64,000 nucleotides of DNA from Cedecea neteri. GTDB taxonomy: Bacteria > Pseudomonadota > Gammaproteobacteria > Enterobacterales > Enterobacteriaceae. Location: positions 3,224,001-3,288,000 of the forward strand of contig NZ_CP009459.1 in NCBI RefSeq assembly GCF_000758325.1, written 5' to 3'. Numbering within the stretch: position 1 is the stretch's first letter; each line of letters begins with the position of its first letter. This document shows positions 36,724 through 44,894 of the stretch, in pieces. The translations under genes were made by a program, and so were the position numbers. Under the pieces are notes generated by a model. It worked only from the letters and a program-made list of their open reading frames with translations, was not told the DNA's origin and did no database searches.

Positions 36724-37928
36724 GTCAGGCTTTTATTTGCGATGGCGTACGTACCCCGATTGGCCGCTACGGCGGTGCGCTTTCGAGCGTGCGTGCGGAT
36801 GACCTGGCCGCGCTGCCGCTAAAGGCGCTGCTGGCGCGTTACCCCAATCTCGACTGGAGCGCCGTGGACGACGTGATTTTTGGCTGCGCGAACCAGGCCG
36901 GGGAAGACAACCGCGACGTGGCGCGCATGGCGACGCTGCTGGCCGGTTTACCACAGACTGTGCCGGGCACCACAATCAACCGCCTGTGCGGTTCCGGTCT
37001 GGATGCCGTGGGCTTTGCCGCTCGCGCTATCAAAGCCGGTGACGCTCAGCTAATGCTGGCGGGCGGGGTGGAATCTATGTCTCGGGCACCGTTTGTGATG
37101 GGCAAAGCCAGCTCGCCGTTCCAGCGCCAGGCCGAGATGTTTGATACCACCATTGGCTGGCGTTTTGTGAACCCGCTCATGGCAGCGCAATTTGGTACTG
37201 ACAGCATGCCGGAAACGGCAGAGAATGTAGCGGAATTGTTAAAAATAAGCCGCGAAGACCAGGACCGGTTTGCGTTTCGCAGCCAGCAGCGTACCGCTCT
37301 CGCACAGCAAAAGGGCATTCTGGCCGAAGAGATTGTGCCGGTCACGCTAAGCGGCCGCAAAGGCACGGTGACGGAAGTAAGGGAAGACGAACATCCGCGT
37401 GCGGAAACCACGCTGGAGCAACTGGCGGCGCTAAAAACGCCGTTCCGCGCGAACGGTGTCGTGACGGCGGGTAATGCTTCCGGCGTGAACGACGGGGCAG
37501 CGGCGTTGATTATCGCCAGCGAAGCCGCCGCGCTGCAGCACGGCCTGACGCCTAAGGCGCGCATTGTCGCGATGGCGACAGCGGGCGTGGAGCCTCGCCT
37601 GATGGGGCTGGGGCCGGTGCCTGCGGTACGTAAAGTGCTGGAGATGACCGGGTTAAGCATCCACGACATGGATCTGATTGAACTGAACGAAGCCTTCGCC
37701 GCGCAGGCGCTCGGCGTGCTTCGTCAACTGGGGCTCCCGGATGATGCCCCACATGTGAATCCTAACGGCGGCGCGATTGCCTTAGGACACCCGCTGGGGA
37801 TGAGCGGAGCCAGACTGGCGTTAACGGCCAGCCTGGAGCTGCACCGGCGCGGCGGGCGGTATGCCCTTTGCACCATGTGTATCGGTGTGGGTCAGGGCAT
37901 TGCCCTGGTTCTTGAGCGTGTGAGCTAG
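36720..37928 (+). CDS. paaJ: 3-oxoadipyl-CoA/3-oxo-5,6-dehydrosuberyl-CoA thiolase
   Basis: 402 residues, thiolase superfamily. Catalytic Cys in [12 protein letters not shown] (about 90), His in [16 protein letters not shown] (about 355), and the second Cys in [13 protein letters not shown] near the C-terminus. It catalyses two steps: cleavage of the C8 dehydrosuberyl-CoA intermediate, and of 3-oxoadipyl-CoA to succinyl-CoA plus acetyl-CoA. ATG 36720 overlaps the paaI stop by 4 nt. paaK follows after 23 nt. Confidence 0.95.
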   Translation: MSQAFICDGVRTPIGRYGGALSSVRADDLAALPLKALLARYPNLDWSAVDDVIFGCANQAGEDNRDVARMATLLAGLPQTVPGTTINRLCGSGLDAVGFAARAIKAGDAQLMLAGGVESMSRAPFVMGKASSPFQRQAEMFDTTIGWRFVNPLMAAQFGTDSMPETAENVAELLKISREDQDRFAFRSQQRTALAQQKGILAEEIVPVTLSGRKGTVTEVREDEHPRAETTLEQLAALKTPFRANGVVTAGNASGVNDGAAALIIASEAAALQHGLTPKARIVAMATAGVEPRLMGLGPVPAVRKVLEMTGLSIHDMDLIELNEAFAAQALGVLRQLGLPDDAPHVNPNGGAIALGHPLGMSGARLALTASLELHRRGGRYALCTMCIGVGQGIALVLERVS

Positions 37929-37951
37929 TCAAACCTGCGAGTACCCTAATA

Positions 37952-39268
37952 ATGATAACCTCTGAAACCAAGCTGGAACCGATTGAAACCGCATCGCTGG
38001 ATGAGCTTCAGGCCCTGCAAACGCAGCGCCTGAAATGGACGCTGAATCACGCCTACAGCAACGTCCCGATGTATAAGCGCAAATTTGACGCCGTGGGCGT
38101 ACACCCTGACGATTTTAAAGAGCTGAAAGACATTCGCCTGTTCCCGTGCACCACCAAGCAGGATCTGCGCGATAACTATCCTTTCGATACTTTTGCGGTG
38201 CCGATGGAGCAGGTAGTTCGTATTCACGCTTCTTCCGGTACGACGGGCAAACCTACGGTTGTGGGTTACACCCAAAATGATATTGATACCTGGGCTAACC
38301 TCGTGGCGCGCTCGCTGCGTGCCGCAGGCGGCACGCCGAAAGACAAAATTCATGTCTCCTACGGCTATGGGCTGTTTACCGGCGGGCTGGGGGCGCACTA
38401 CGGTGCAGAACGCCTCGGGGCGACAGTGATCCCGATGTCCGGCGGCCAGACGGAAAAACAGGCGCAGCTGATCCGTGATTTTAAACCGGACATGATCATG
38501 GTTACGCCGTCCTGGTGTCTGAACCTGATTGAAGAGCTGGAGCGCCAGATGGGGGGCGACGCCAGCGGCTGTTCGCTCCGCGTCGGGGTCTTTGGCGCGG
38601 AGCCGTGGACCAAAGCGATGCGGGCGGAGATCGAACGTCGCTTAGGCATTACCGCGCTGGATATCTACGGCCTGTCGGAAGTGATGGGGCCGGGCGTGGC
38701 GATGGAGTGCCTGGAGTCACGCGGTGGGCCGACGATTTGGGAAGACCATTTCTACCCGGAAATCGTTGATCCGCAGAGCGGCGTTTCGCTGGATGACGGC
38801 GAGCAAGGCGAACTGTTGTTCACCACGCTGACCAAAGAGGCGCTGCCGGTGATCCGCTACCGTACCCGTGACTTAACGCGCCTGCTGCCGGGCAGCGCTC
38901 GTACCATGCGCCGTATGGATCAGATTACGGGACGTTCAGACGATATGCTGATTATCCGGGGTGTGAATGTGTTCCCGTCCCAGTTGGAAGAAGAGATCCT
39001 GAAATTCCAGCACCTGGCACCGCATTATCAGCTGGAGGTGCATCGTCGTGGTCACCTGGATACCCTGGCGATCAAGGTGGAGCTGAAGGAAAGTAGCCTG
39101 TATCTCAGCCACGAACAGCGCTGTGCCGTTTGCCACGAGCTGCGCCACCGCATTAAGTCGATGGTGGGGATTTCAACGGATATTACCATTGTGAACTGCG
39201 GCAGCCTGCCGCGCTCCGAAGGGAAAGCTATCCGGGTGTGCGATCTTCGCCAGGCGGCGAATCATTAA
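37952..39268 (+). CDS. paaK: Phenylacetate-CoA ligase
   Basis: 438 residues, AMP-forming ligase. The P-loop is HASSGTTGKPTVVGYTQND (about 90-108), followed by the adenylation motifs YGLSEVMGPG and the C-terminal hinge region GRSDDMLIIRGVNVFPSQ. It activates phenylacetate to phenylacetyl-CoA, the first step of the pathway and the source of the inducer. N-terminus MITSETKLEPIETAS matches E. coli PaaK. The ribosome site before ATG 37952 is weak. It is the last paa gene here: a strong hairpin follows, and the next gene faces the other way. Confidence 0.96.
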   Translation: MITSETKLEPIETASLDELQALQTQRLKWTLNHAYSNVPMYKRKFDAVGVHPDDFKELKDIRLFPCTTKQDLRDNYPFDTFAVPMEQVVRIHASSGTTGKPTVVGYTQNDIDTWANLVARSLRAAGGTPKDKIHVSYGYGLFTGGLGAHYGAERLGATVIPMSGGQTEKQAQLIRDFKPDMIMVTPSWCLNLIEELERQMGGDASGCSLRVGVFGAEPWTKAMRAEIERRLGITALDIYGLSEVMGPGVAMECLESRGGPTIWEDHFYPEIVDPQSGVSLDDGEQGELLFTTLTKEALPVIRYRTRDLTRLLPGSARTMRRMDQITGRSDDMLIIRGVNVFPSQLEEEILKFQHLAPHYQLEVHRRGHLDTLAIKVELKESSLYLSHEQRCAVCHELRHRIKSMVGISTDITIVNCGSLPRSEGKAIRVCDLRQAANH

Positions 39269-39291
39269 TCGTCCGTGGCGACATCACTCAG

Positions 39292-39324
39292 CGTGCCGGG
39301 GGATCATCCTCCCCGGCACGTTTT
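39292..39324 (+). terminator. Terminator of the paa operon
   Basis: A 10-bp perfect stem, CGTGCCGGGG (39292-39301) with CCCCGGCACG (39311-39320), a 9-nt loop and a TTTT tail. It lies 24 bp after paaK and marks the end of the operon, where E. coli would continue to paaX. Confidence 0.85.
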
Positions 39325-39336
39325 GCTTTCCTGCAA

Positions 39337-40428
39337 TCAGTTAAACGGCTCGCCCAGCGTCAGCATCAGACGGTTGGCCCAGGCAAAAAAGGCCGTGGAC
39401 TGCACCAAATCCAGCAACTCAAGCTCGCTTAATCCCAATTCCCTCAGGGCCTGTATCTGTTGCGCATTGGCGCTCGCCGGAGTGGCGGATAGCGCCGCAG
39501 AAAAATTAATTTCCGCCTGCCAGCGGGGCGACTGCCCGTCGCTCAGCGTCCCGCCCGGCTCAATGGCGAGCAGACGTTCTATCGCTTCGTTATGTTTTGA
39601 CAGCTGGCTGGCCTTGCGGGCGTGAACGGAGGCGCAGTAAATGCAGCCGTTGATCTTGCTGGCAACGGTGGCGGCAAGCTCGCGTTCGGCGCGGGGCAAA
39701 CCGCCCGGCGTATAGAAAATGCCTTTATCGGTGAGCGTGCGCTGCTCCAGTACCGGCAGATTACGGCCCAGCAGGCGGAAATAATCCGAATCCTGATGCC
39801 CGAAACGTTTCAGGGTTTCCTGCTGTTCCGGGCCGTATTCCGCGTAAGGCAGGGCGGCTATCCAGGGCTCCCAGTTAAGCTCGGCCTGAGTAAACGCCAC
39901 CGGAGCGGATTTGCCGCTGGCGGTTAACGGCTGGCGGTGCCACTCGCCGGCGGCGGGAATGCGGACCTGTTCGCCGTCTACCGGCTGGCTGCCAATCAGG
40001 CGCAGACCTCGCAGCAGGCGGCTCTGAAAGGCCACAAAACCAATTATTTGTGACAGTGTCACCACTTCTTCTTCGCTAAAGCCCGCCTGAATCAGCGCCT
40101 GGATGTCCTGCGGGCCTGCCTGCACCGGCTGAAAACTCAGTCTTTCGGCGTGATGGAGCAAGGTGCTAAAGCGTTCGCTGGCGGGTTTGCCTGCCAGACG
40201 CTGGGTGTAATGATCTGTGAGCCGGGCATCGTCGTGCCATTCTGCCACCTGCCTGGCGAGATGCAGCCTTTCTGCCAGGGTCAGGTCACTTAAGCTGGCA
40301 TCGCCGAAAAGCGCCTCATAGCTGCCCTGGGCGTGGACTGTGGCGGCTTCGCGGGTTTCCCGCGCTTCTGCAAGCGCTGTGCCGGGAATGACGTCCGCCA
40401 GATGGTTGAGCAAATCCGAGTGACTCAT
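39337..40428 (-). CDS. Fused CMD-domain / alkylhydroperoxidase-domain protein (Avi_7170 + Avi_7169 type)
   Basis: 363 residues with two AhpD/carboxymuconolactone-decarboxylase-like halves. The first half (about 1-180) lacks the Cys pair. The second half (about 190-363) has the redox motif GCIYCASVHARK, with Cys at about 262 and 265 and a following His, as in AhpD peroxidases. From memory these correspond to two TIGR families usually encoded as neighbours, here joined in one chain. It is the last gene of a six-gene minus-strand operon with a luciferase-like monooxygenase and an ABC importer. A redox or peroxide-removing role next to a flavin-dependent oxidation is plausible; the substrate is unknown. 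Confidence 0.75.
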   Translation of the reverse strand: MSHSDLLNHLADVIPGTALAEARETREAATVHAQGSYEALFGDASLSDLTLAERLHLARQVAEWHDDARLTDHYTQRLAGKPASERFSTLLHHAERLSFQPVQAGPQDIQALIQAGFSEEEVVTLSQIIGFVAFQSRLLRGLRLIGSQPVDGEQVRIPAAGEWHRQPLTASGKSAPVAFTQAELNWEPWIAALPYAEYGPEQQETLKRFGHQDSDYFRLLGRNLPVLEQRTLTDKGIFYTPGGLPRAERELAATVASKINGCIYCASVHARKASQLSKHNEAIERLLAIEPGGTLSDGQSPRWQAEINFSAALSATPASANAQQIQALRELGLSELELLDLVQSTAFFAWANRLMLTLGEPFN

Positions 40429-41471
40429 AATGACTCCTTAGACAATGACGAGGTAGAGGTTGGGCGGGCGCTGCTTCGAACCCAGCCGAGCGCCGGAGCA
40501 ACCTGCTGCGCCAGCAGTTCAATAGAACGCAAAATGTAGGCATGCGGCGGATCGATGGAGTGGACCTGGAACGAAAGATCGGTCACGCGCTGGAGCGTGC
40601 TGTCGCGTGCCAGCGAGGCAATGACCTGCTGCGCTGTGCCCAGGTGAACGTCAAATGAGGCAATATGGCTATCCAGCGTATCGCCCAACACCGGATGCCC
40701 CTGCGCCCGGTGTTGTTCTGCCTGCTGGCGTAGCCCTTTGGCCGCCAGTTGCCTTGCCAGCTCGCCGTCGTCGGTGACAAAACCGGTTCTGGAGCCCAGG
40801 ATGCGAGGCTCAACCCCCTCGGGCAAGGCGTCCAGATAGGCATCGATGATCGGGTTTTGTATCTCATCCAGCGGGGTATCCAGCGCGTCAGCCGGGCGAG
40901 GTTGAGTGCGGGACAGCATCAGCCCGTCGCCCGCTTTGCCTGCCCGAGCGCCGCCGTCAACGGAAAACGTCGCCTGCCAGATGCGGTTTTTTAACTGCGG
41001 AGAGGCCGGATAAAGATGGTTATCGGTGCCTGCCAGAGGCTCGTCGTTGAGTGCTGAGCGCAGTAATGCGAGGTTGTCGGCGTAAATTTTGCCCCTTTCC
41101 GCACTTTGTAGCCCAAATGCCGGAAAGGAGCCCGGTGTGCCGCCGGAGCCGACGCCAAGTTCAAAGCGCCCGCCGCTGAGCAGATCCAGGACAACCGCGT
41201 CTTCGGCCACGCGCAGCGCGGATTCCATCGGCAGGGTAATAATCCCAGTGCCAAGACGTATGCGCCGGGTATGCGCCGCCACGTGGCTGAGAAACACCAG
41301 CGGGGCGGGCAGGCCGCCTTCGGCTTCGTGGAAGTGGTGCTGCGCCACCCAGGCGGCGTCAAAGCCGTGCCATTCGGCGTGAATAATTTGTTCCGTAGCC
41401 AGCCGGTAGCGTTCGGCGGCCGGGGCGTGGTCAAGCAGGCGGGTAAAAAAGCCCAGTCGTTTAATGGTCAT
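40425..41471 (-). CDS. Putative FMN-dependent luciferase-like monooxygenase (KPN_01858 type)
   Basis: 348 residues of the bacterial luciferase-like TIM-barrel superfamily. Typical features are the N-terminal GFFTRLLDH strand, WVAQHHFHEAEGG (about 41-53), the conserved RIRLGTGIITLPME segment (about 70-83) and the FMN-site region FELGVGSGGTPGSFPAFG. I believe it belongs to the family named after Klebsiella KPN_01858, known only through its co-occurrence with this ABC transporter and AhpD-type genes. It presumably oxidises the imported compound with O2 and reduced FMN; no flavin reductase gene is nearby. Start and stop overlap its neighbours by 4 nt each. Confidence 0.8.
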   Translation of the reverse strand: MTIKRLGFFTRLLDHAPAAERYRLATEQIIHAEWHGFDAAWVAQHHFHEAEGGLPAPLVFLSHVAAHTRRIRLGTGIITLPMESALRVAEDAVVLDLLSGGRFELGVGSGGTPGSFPAFGLQSAERGKIYADNLALLRSALNDEPLAGTDNHLYPASPQLKNRIWQATFSVDGGARAGKAGDGLMLSRTQPRPADALDTPLDEIQNPIIDAYLDALPEGVEPRILGSRTGFVTDDGELARQLAAKGLRQQAEQHRAQGHPVLGDTLDSHIASFDVHLGTAQQVIASLARDSTLQRVTDLSFQVHSIDPPHAYILRSIELLAQQVAPALGWVRSSARPTSTSSLSKESL

Positions 41472-43087
41472 GCAACGTCCTTATGGCCAAAGCCAATATC
41501 GGGAATAGCGTTCAGCAACTGCCAGGTGTAATCGCTGGCCGGGGCGTTAAATACGTCGGCAATCGGGCCGTTATCCACCAGTTCTCCGGCGCGCAGGACC
41601 GAAACGCTGTGTGCCAGCTGGCGCACGGTAGCGAGGTCGTGGGAGATAAACAGGTAAGTCAGGCCGAGCTGCTGCTGCAGGTCGTCGAGCAGGCGCAAAA
41701 TTTGTGCCTGCACCGTGACATCCAGCGCCGAAGTGGCCTCATCCAGCACCAAAATTTGCGGTTCAAGAATGAGCGCGCGGGCTATAGCTACGCGCTGACG
41801 CTGCCCGCCGGAAAGCTCGCGAGGTTTGCGGGTTAATGCCTCCAGCGGGAGCGCCACGCGCTCGGTAATCGCTTCTACTTTGGCGCGCCGCTCGGCCTTC
41901 GACAGCTTGCCGAAGTTAAGCAGCGGCTCCTCGATGATGCGAAAGAGCGTCTGGCCTGGGTCGAGGGACGCGAAAGGATTCTGATACACCAGCTGAATTT
42001 TCTGCCGGAGCTGGCGGCGAGCTTCCGGGCTGAGATCGGTGCTGTCGATGCCGTCGATCAGCACTTGCCCGCTGTCCGGCTTCTGGAAACCGAGCAGAAT
42101 GCGCGCCAGCGTGGATTTACCGGAACCGGACTCGCCAACCAGCGCGTGGGTGGTGCCTTTGGCCACGGTAAATGACACGTTATCGAGCGCCCGAAGAGTC
42201 TGGTCACTGCCTTTCCCCAGGGAGAAGTGCTGGCTCAGGTTGCGGATTTCGATGGCCGCCGTTTGGGGGGGGCGTAAAGGCCAGGCCCGCAGCGTGCGCG
42301 ACAGCCCCGGCGCATCGGCAAACAGCTGACGGGTATAGGGATTTTTAGGCTGCTTCACCACGTCAGCCGTGGGGCCAGCCTCCTGAATACGCCCGTCGCG
42401 GAATACCAGAATACGGTCGGAACGCTGGGCGGCCAGCGCCAGATCGTGCGTCACGAACAGCACCGCCGTACCGGACTCGCGGCGCAGGGTATCCAGCAAA
42501 TCAAGAATGCGTTTCTGCACCGTAACGTCCAGCGCGCTGGTCGGCTCATCGGCGATAATCAGCGCGGGTTTCAGGGCGATAGCCATGGCGATCAGCACCC
42601 GCTGTTTCATCCCGCCGGAAAGCTGGTGCGGATATTGCCCCGCGCGCTGCGCCGGGTGGCTCAGGCCCACTTTTTCAAGCAGGGCCACAACCTGGCTTTC
42701 CCGCTCGGCTTTAGGCAGCCGTGTGTGGAGTTTTAGCACCTCGGCCACCTGTTCGCCGATGGTTTTTACCGGATTCAGGGAACTGCCCGGATCCTGTGGG
42801 ATCAGGCTGATGCTGGCCCCGCGCAGGGCGTCGAGCTGGCGTTCAGACCAGCGGCTGATGGCTTCCCCGTTGAGCTGAATTTCACCGGATTCAATCACGC
42901 CGTTGTCGCCCAGCAGCCCAATAATCGACTGGGCGAGGGTGGTTTTCCCGGAGCCGGATTCGCCCACAATCGCCAGCACCTCTCCGGCGTTCAGGCTGAA
43001 GGAGGCGTTGTGCACCACGCGTTTGTTACCGCCGCGCTGGCGCCAGGCGATGCTCAGGTCAGTGATTTTTAGTAGCGGCGTACTCAT
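41468..43087 (-). CDS. Dipeptide-type ABC transporter, fused double ATPase
   Basis: 539 residues containing two complete ABC ATPases, equivalent to DppD plus DppF. First: Walker A GESGSGKTT (about 38), signature LSGGMKQR, Walker B ALIIADEPT. Second: Walker A GESGSGKST (about 318), signature LSGGQRQR, Walker B ILVLDEAT. It drives import through the two permeases encoded immediately upstream. The start overlaps the DppC-like gene (ATGA), so all ABC parts are translationally coupled. Family membership (nickel/peptide/opine uptake) does not fix the substrate. Confidence 0.92.
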   Translation of the reverse strand: MSTPLLKITDLSIAWRQRGGNKRVVHNASFSLNAGEVLAIVGESGSGKTTLAQSIIGLLGDNGVIESGEIQLNGEAISRWSERQLDALRGASISLIPQDPGSSLNPVKTIGEQVAEVLKLHTRLPKAERESQVVALLEKVGLSHPAQRAGQYPHQLSGGMKQRVLIAMAIALKPALIIADEPTSALDVTVQKRILDLLDTLRRESGTAVLFVTHDLALAAQRSDRILVFRDGRIQEAGPTADVVKQPKNPYTRQLFADAPGLSRTLRAWPLRPPQTAAIEIRNLSQHFSLGKGSDQTLRALDNVSFTVAKGTTHALVGESGSGKSTLARILLGFQKPDSGQVLIDGIDSTDLSPEARRQLRQKIQLVYQNPFASLDPGQTLFRIIEEPLLNFGKLSKAERRAKVEAITERVALPLEALTRKPRELSGGQRQRVAIARALILEPQILVLDEATSALDVTVQAQILRLLDDLQQQLGLTYLFISHDLATVRQLAHSVSVLRAGELVDNGPIADVFNAPASDYTWQLLNAIPDIGFGHKDVA

Positions 43088-43944
43088 GACGATCTCCGGG
43101 CAAAATGGTGGCTAAGACGATTCACGGCAAGCACGACGGCGACGACAGCCACGCCGGGAAAGGTGGAAAGCCACCAGGCCGTGGCGAGGTAGTTCCGGCC
43201 TTCGGCAATCAGCAGACCCCATTCCGGCGTCGGCGGTGGCGTGCCGTAACCCAGAAAACTCAGCGTAGACAGCGCCAGAATGGCGGAGCCGAACTGCAGT
43301 GCGGCGAAGGCGAAAACGGAGGTCAAAGCGTTCGGCAAAATATGGCGCCAAAGTACCTGCAGGAAGGTACCGCCGCTGCCGACCGCGGCCTCGACGTAAT
43401 CGCTGTGGCGAATGCGAACCACTTCTGCGCGGGCCAGGCGAGTGAAGTTTGCAATAGACGTCACGCCCACCGCGATGGCGGCGTTTACGGTGCCGAATCC
43501 AAGCAAAATAATCACGCTGAGCGACAGCAGCAGACCGGGGATAGCCAGCAGGACATCCACGCCGCGCATGAGCGCGTGTTCCGTTTTACCGCCGGTTGCC
43601 CCGGCCAGGACACCCAGTGCGGTGCCAACCACCAGCCCGAGCGCCACGGCGACCAGCGCGCCGGAAAGCGAATGCGATGCGCCCCAGACGATTCGCGCGT
43701 AGAGATCGCGGCCAAGCTGATCGGTGCCCAGCCAGTGCCCGGCCTGAGGCGCAAGACGCTGCGCGCCCGGTATACCTTCGGTTGGGTTCCACTGCGTAAA
43801 CAGCGCCGGGAACAGCGCCCAAAGCGCGACAATAATCAGCGTTAGCCAGGCCAGCCAAAGGCCGGGCTGAATATTAGCGCGCAGGCCCGAAAAGCGGCTT
43901 ACCGCCCGGCGCGGCAGCGGAGTATTAATATCAACAGTCGTCAT
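43084..43944 (-). CDS. Dipeptide-type ABC transporter permease, DppC-like
   Basis: 286 residues with an N-terminal DppC-type segment and about six membrane helices. The ABC-coupling EAA-like loop is RHILPNALTSVFAFAA (about 208-223), and LGTDQLGRDLYARIVWGA (about 72-89) is the classic N-terminal motif of DppC/OppC permeases. It forms the membrane channel with the DppB-like protein encoded just upstream, overlapping it by 4 nt. The substrate is unknown. Confidence 0.92.
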   Translation of the reverse strand: MTTVDINTPLPRRAVSRFSGLRANIQPGLWLAWLTLIIVALWALFPALFTQWNPTEGIPGAQRLAPQAGHWLGTDQLGRDLYARIVWGASHSLSGALVAVALGLVVGTALGVLAGATGGKTEHALMRGVDVLLAIPGLLLSLSVIILLGFGTVNAAIAVGVTSIANFTRLARAEVVRIRHSDYVEAAVGSGGTFLQVLWRHILPNALTSVFAFAALQFGSAILALSTLSFLGYGTPPPTPEWGLLIAEGRNYLATAWWLSTFPGVAVVAVVLAVNRLSHHFARRSS

Positions 43945-44885
43945 GCGGTGACTCCCCGAATAGATTTAAGGCGCGGATCGAGCAGGGGATAAAGCACATC
44001 CACCAGCAGATTAATGACCACGAAGCTCAGGGCGGAGATCATCACCACCGCCTGCAGCACGGCGACGTCCTGATTATTCACCGCCCGCTGGGTCAGCTGG
44101 CCCAGCCCGTTGAGGCCAAAGACGGTTTCGGTGATCAGCGCCCCGGCAATCAGCTCGCCCAGCAGCAAACCGGCCACGGTCAGCACCGGCAGCAGGGCAT
44201 TGCGGGCCACGTGCCGCCACAGTACCCCAGCGCGGCTGCCGCCTTTTGCTCTGGCAACGGCGACGTACGGCTGCGTCAGCACCTGGTCGATATTTCGCAT
44301 CAGCAACTGGGCCAGCGGGGCGCTAATGGGCACCGCCAGCGTGGCGACCGGCAAAATCAGCCCCTGCCAGAAACCGGGATTGATCACCGGAATCAGCCGC
44401 CACTGGAAGGAAAACAGCTGGATGAGCGCAATGCCGAGCCAAAACGTCGGGACGGCGATGAACAGCGCCGGAAGGTTGGCAAAGAGCGTTCTCAGCCAGC
44501 GAAGCGGGGCCAGCGTGGAGGCCGCTGAAATGCCCACGGCGAGAATAATAGCGGCGGCAAACCCCAACCCGGCCAGGCGCAGCGTCGAAGGCAGGTTGGC
44601 GGCAATCAGCTGGCTGACGGAAACGCCAGCCTCGATGGAGTAACCAAACTCACCGCGCAGCATATGGCCGAGCGTCGTCAAATATTGCTGCCAGAGCGGG
44701 GTGCTTTCGCCGTAGATCACTCGCATCTCCTGAATTTGTTCGGCGCTAAGGCCGAGATCCGGGTTCTGGAATTTGATCAAGACAGCATCGCCCGGCAACA
44801 GCTGCAGAAGAATGAACGACACGCTATAGGCCGCCCACAGTACCAGCAACGCCTGGGCTACGCGCCCTGCCAGATAACGTGTCAT
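43941..44885 (-). CDS. Dipeptide-type ABC transporter permease, DppB-like
   Basis: 314 residues with six membrane helices and the DppB family opening YLAGRVAQALLVLWAAYSVS, which ends in LLPGDA. The coupling loop is RHVARNALLPVLTVAGLL (about 225-242). It pairs with the DppC-like permease encoded downstream; the two genes overlap by 4 nt. It begins 9 nt after the stop of the binding-protein gene. Confidence 0.92.
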   Translation of the reverse strand: MTRYLAGRVAQALLVLWAAYSVSFILLQLLPGDAVLIKFQNPDLGLSAEQIQEMRVIYGESTPLWQQYLTTLGHMLRGEFGYSIEAGVSVSQLIAANLPSTLRLAGLGFAAAIILAVGISAASTLAPLRWLRTLFANLPALFIAVPTFWLGIALIQLFSFQWRLIPVINPGFWQGLILPVATLAVPISAPLAQLLMRNIDQVLTQPYVAVARAKGGSRAGVLWRHVARNALLPVLTVAGLLLGELIAGALITETVFGLNGLGQLTQRAVNNQDVAVLQAVVMISALSFVVINLLVDVLYPLLDPRLKSIRGVTA

Positions 44886-44894
44886 GGTTGCCCC

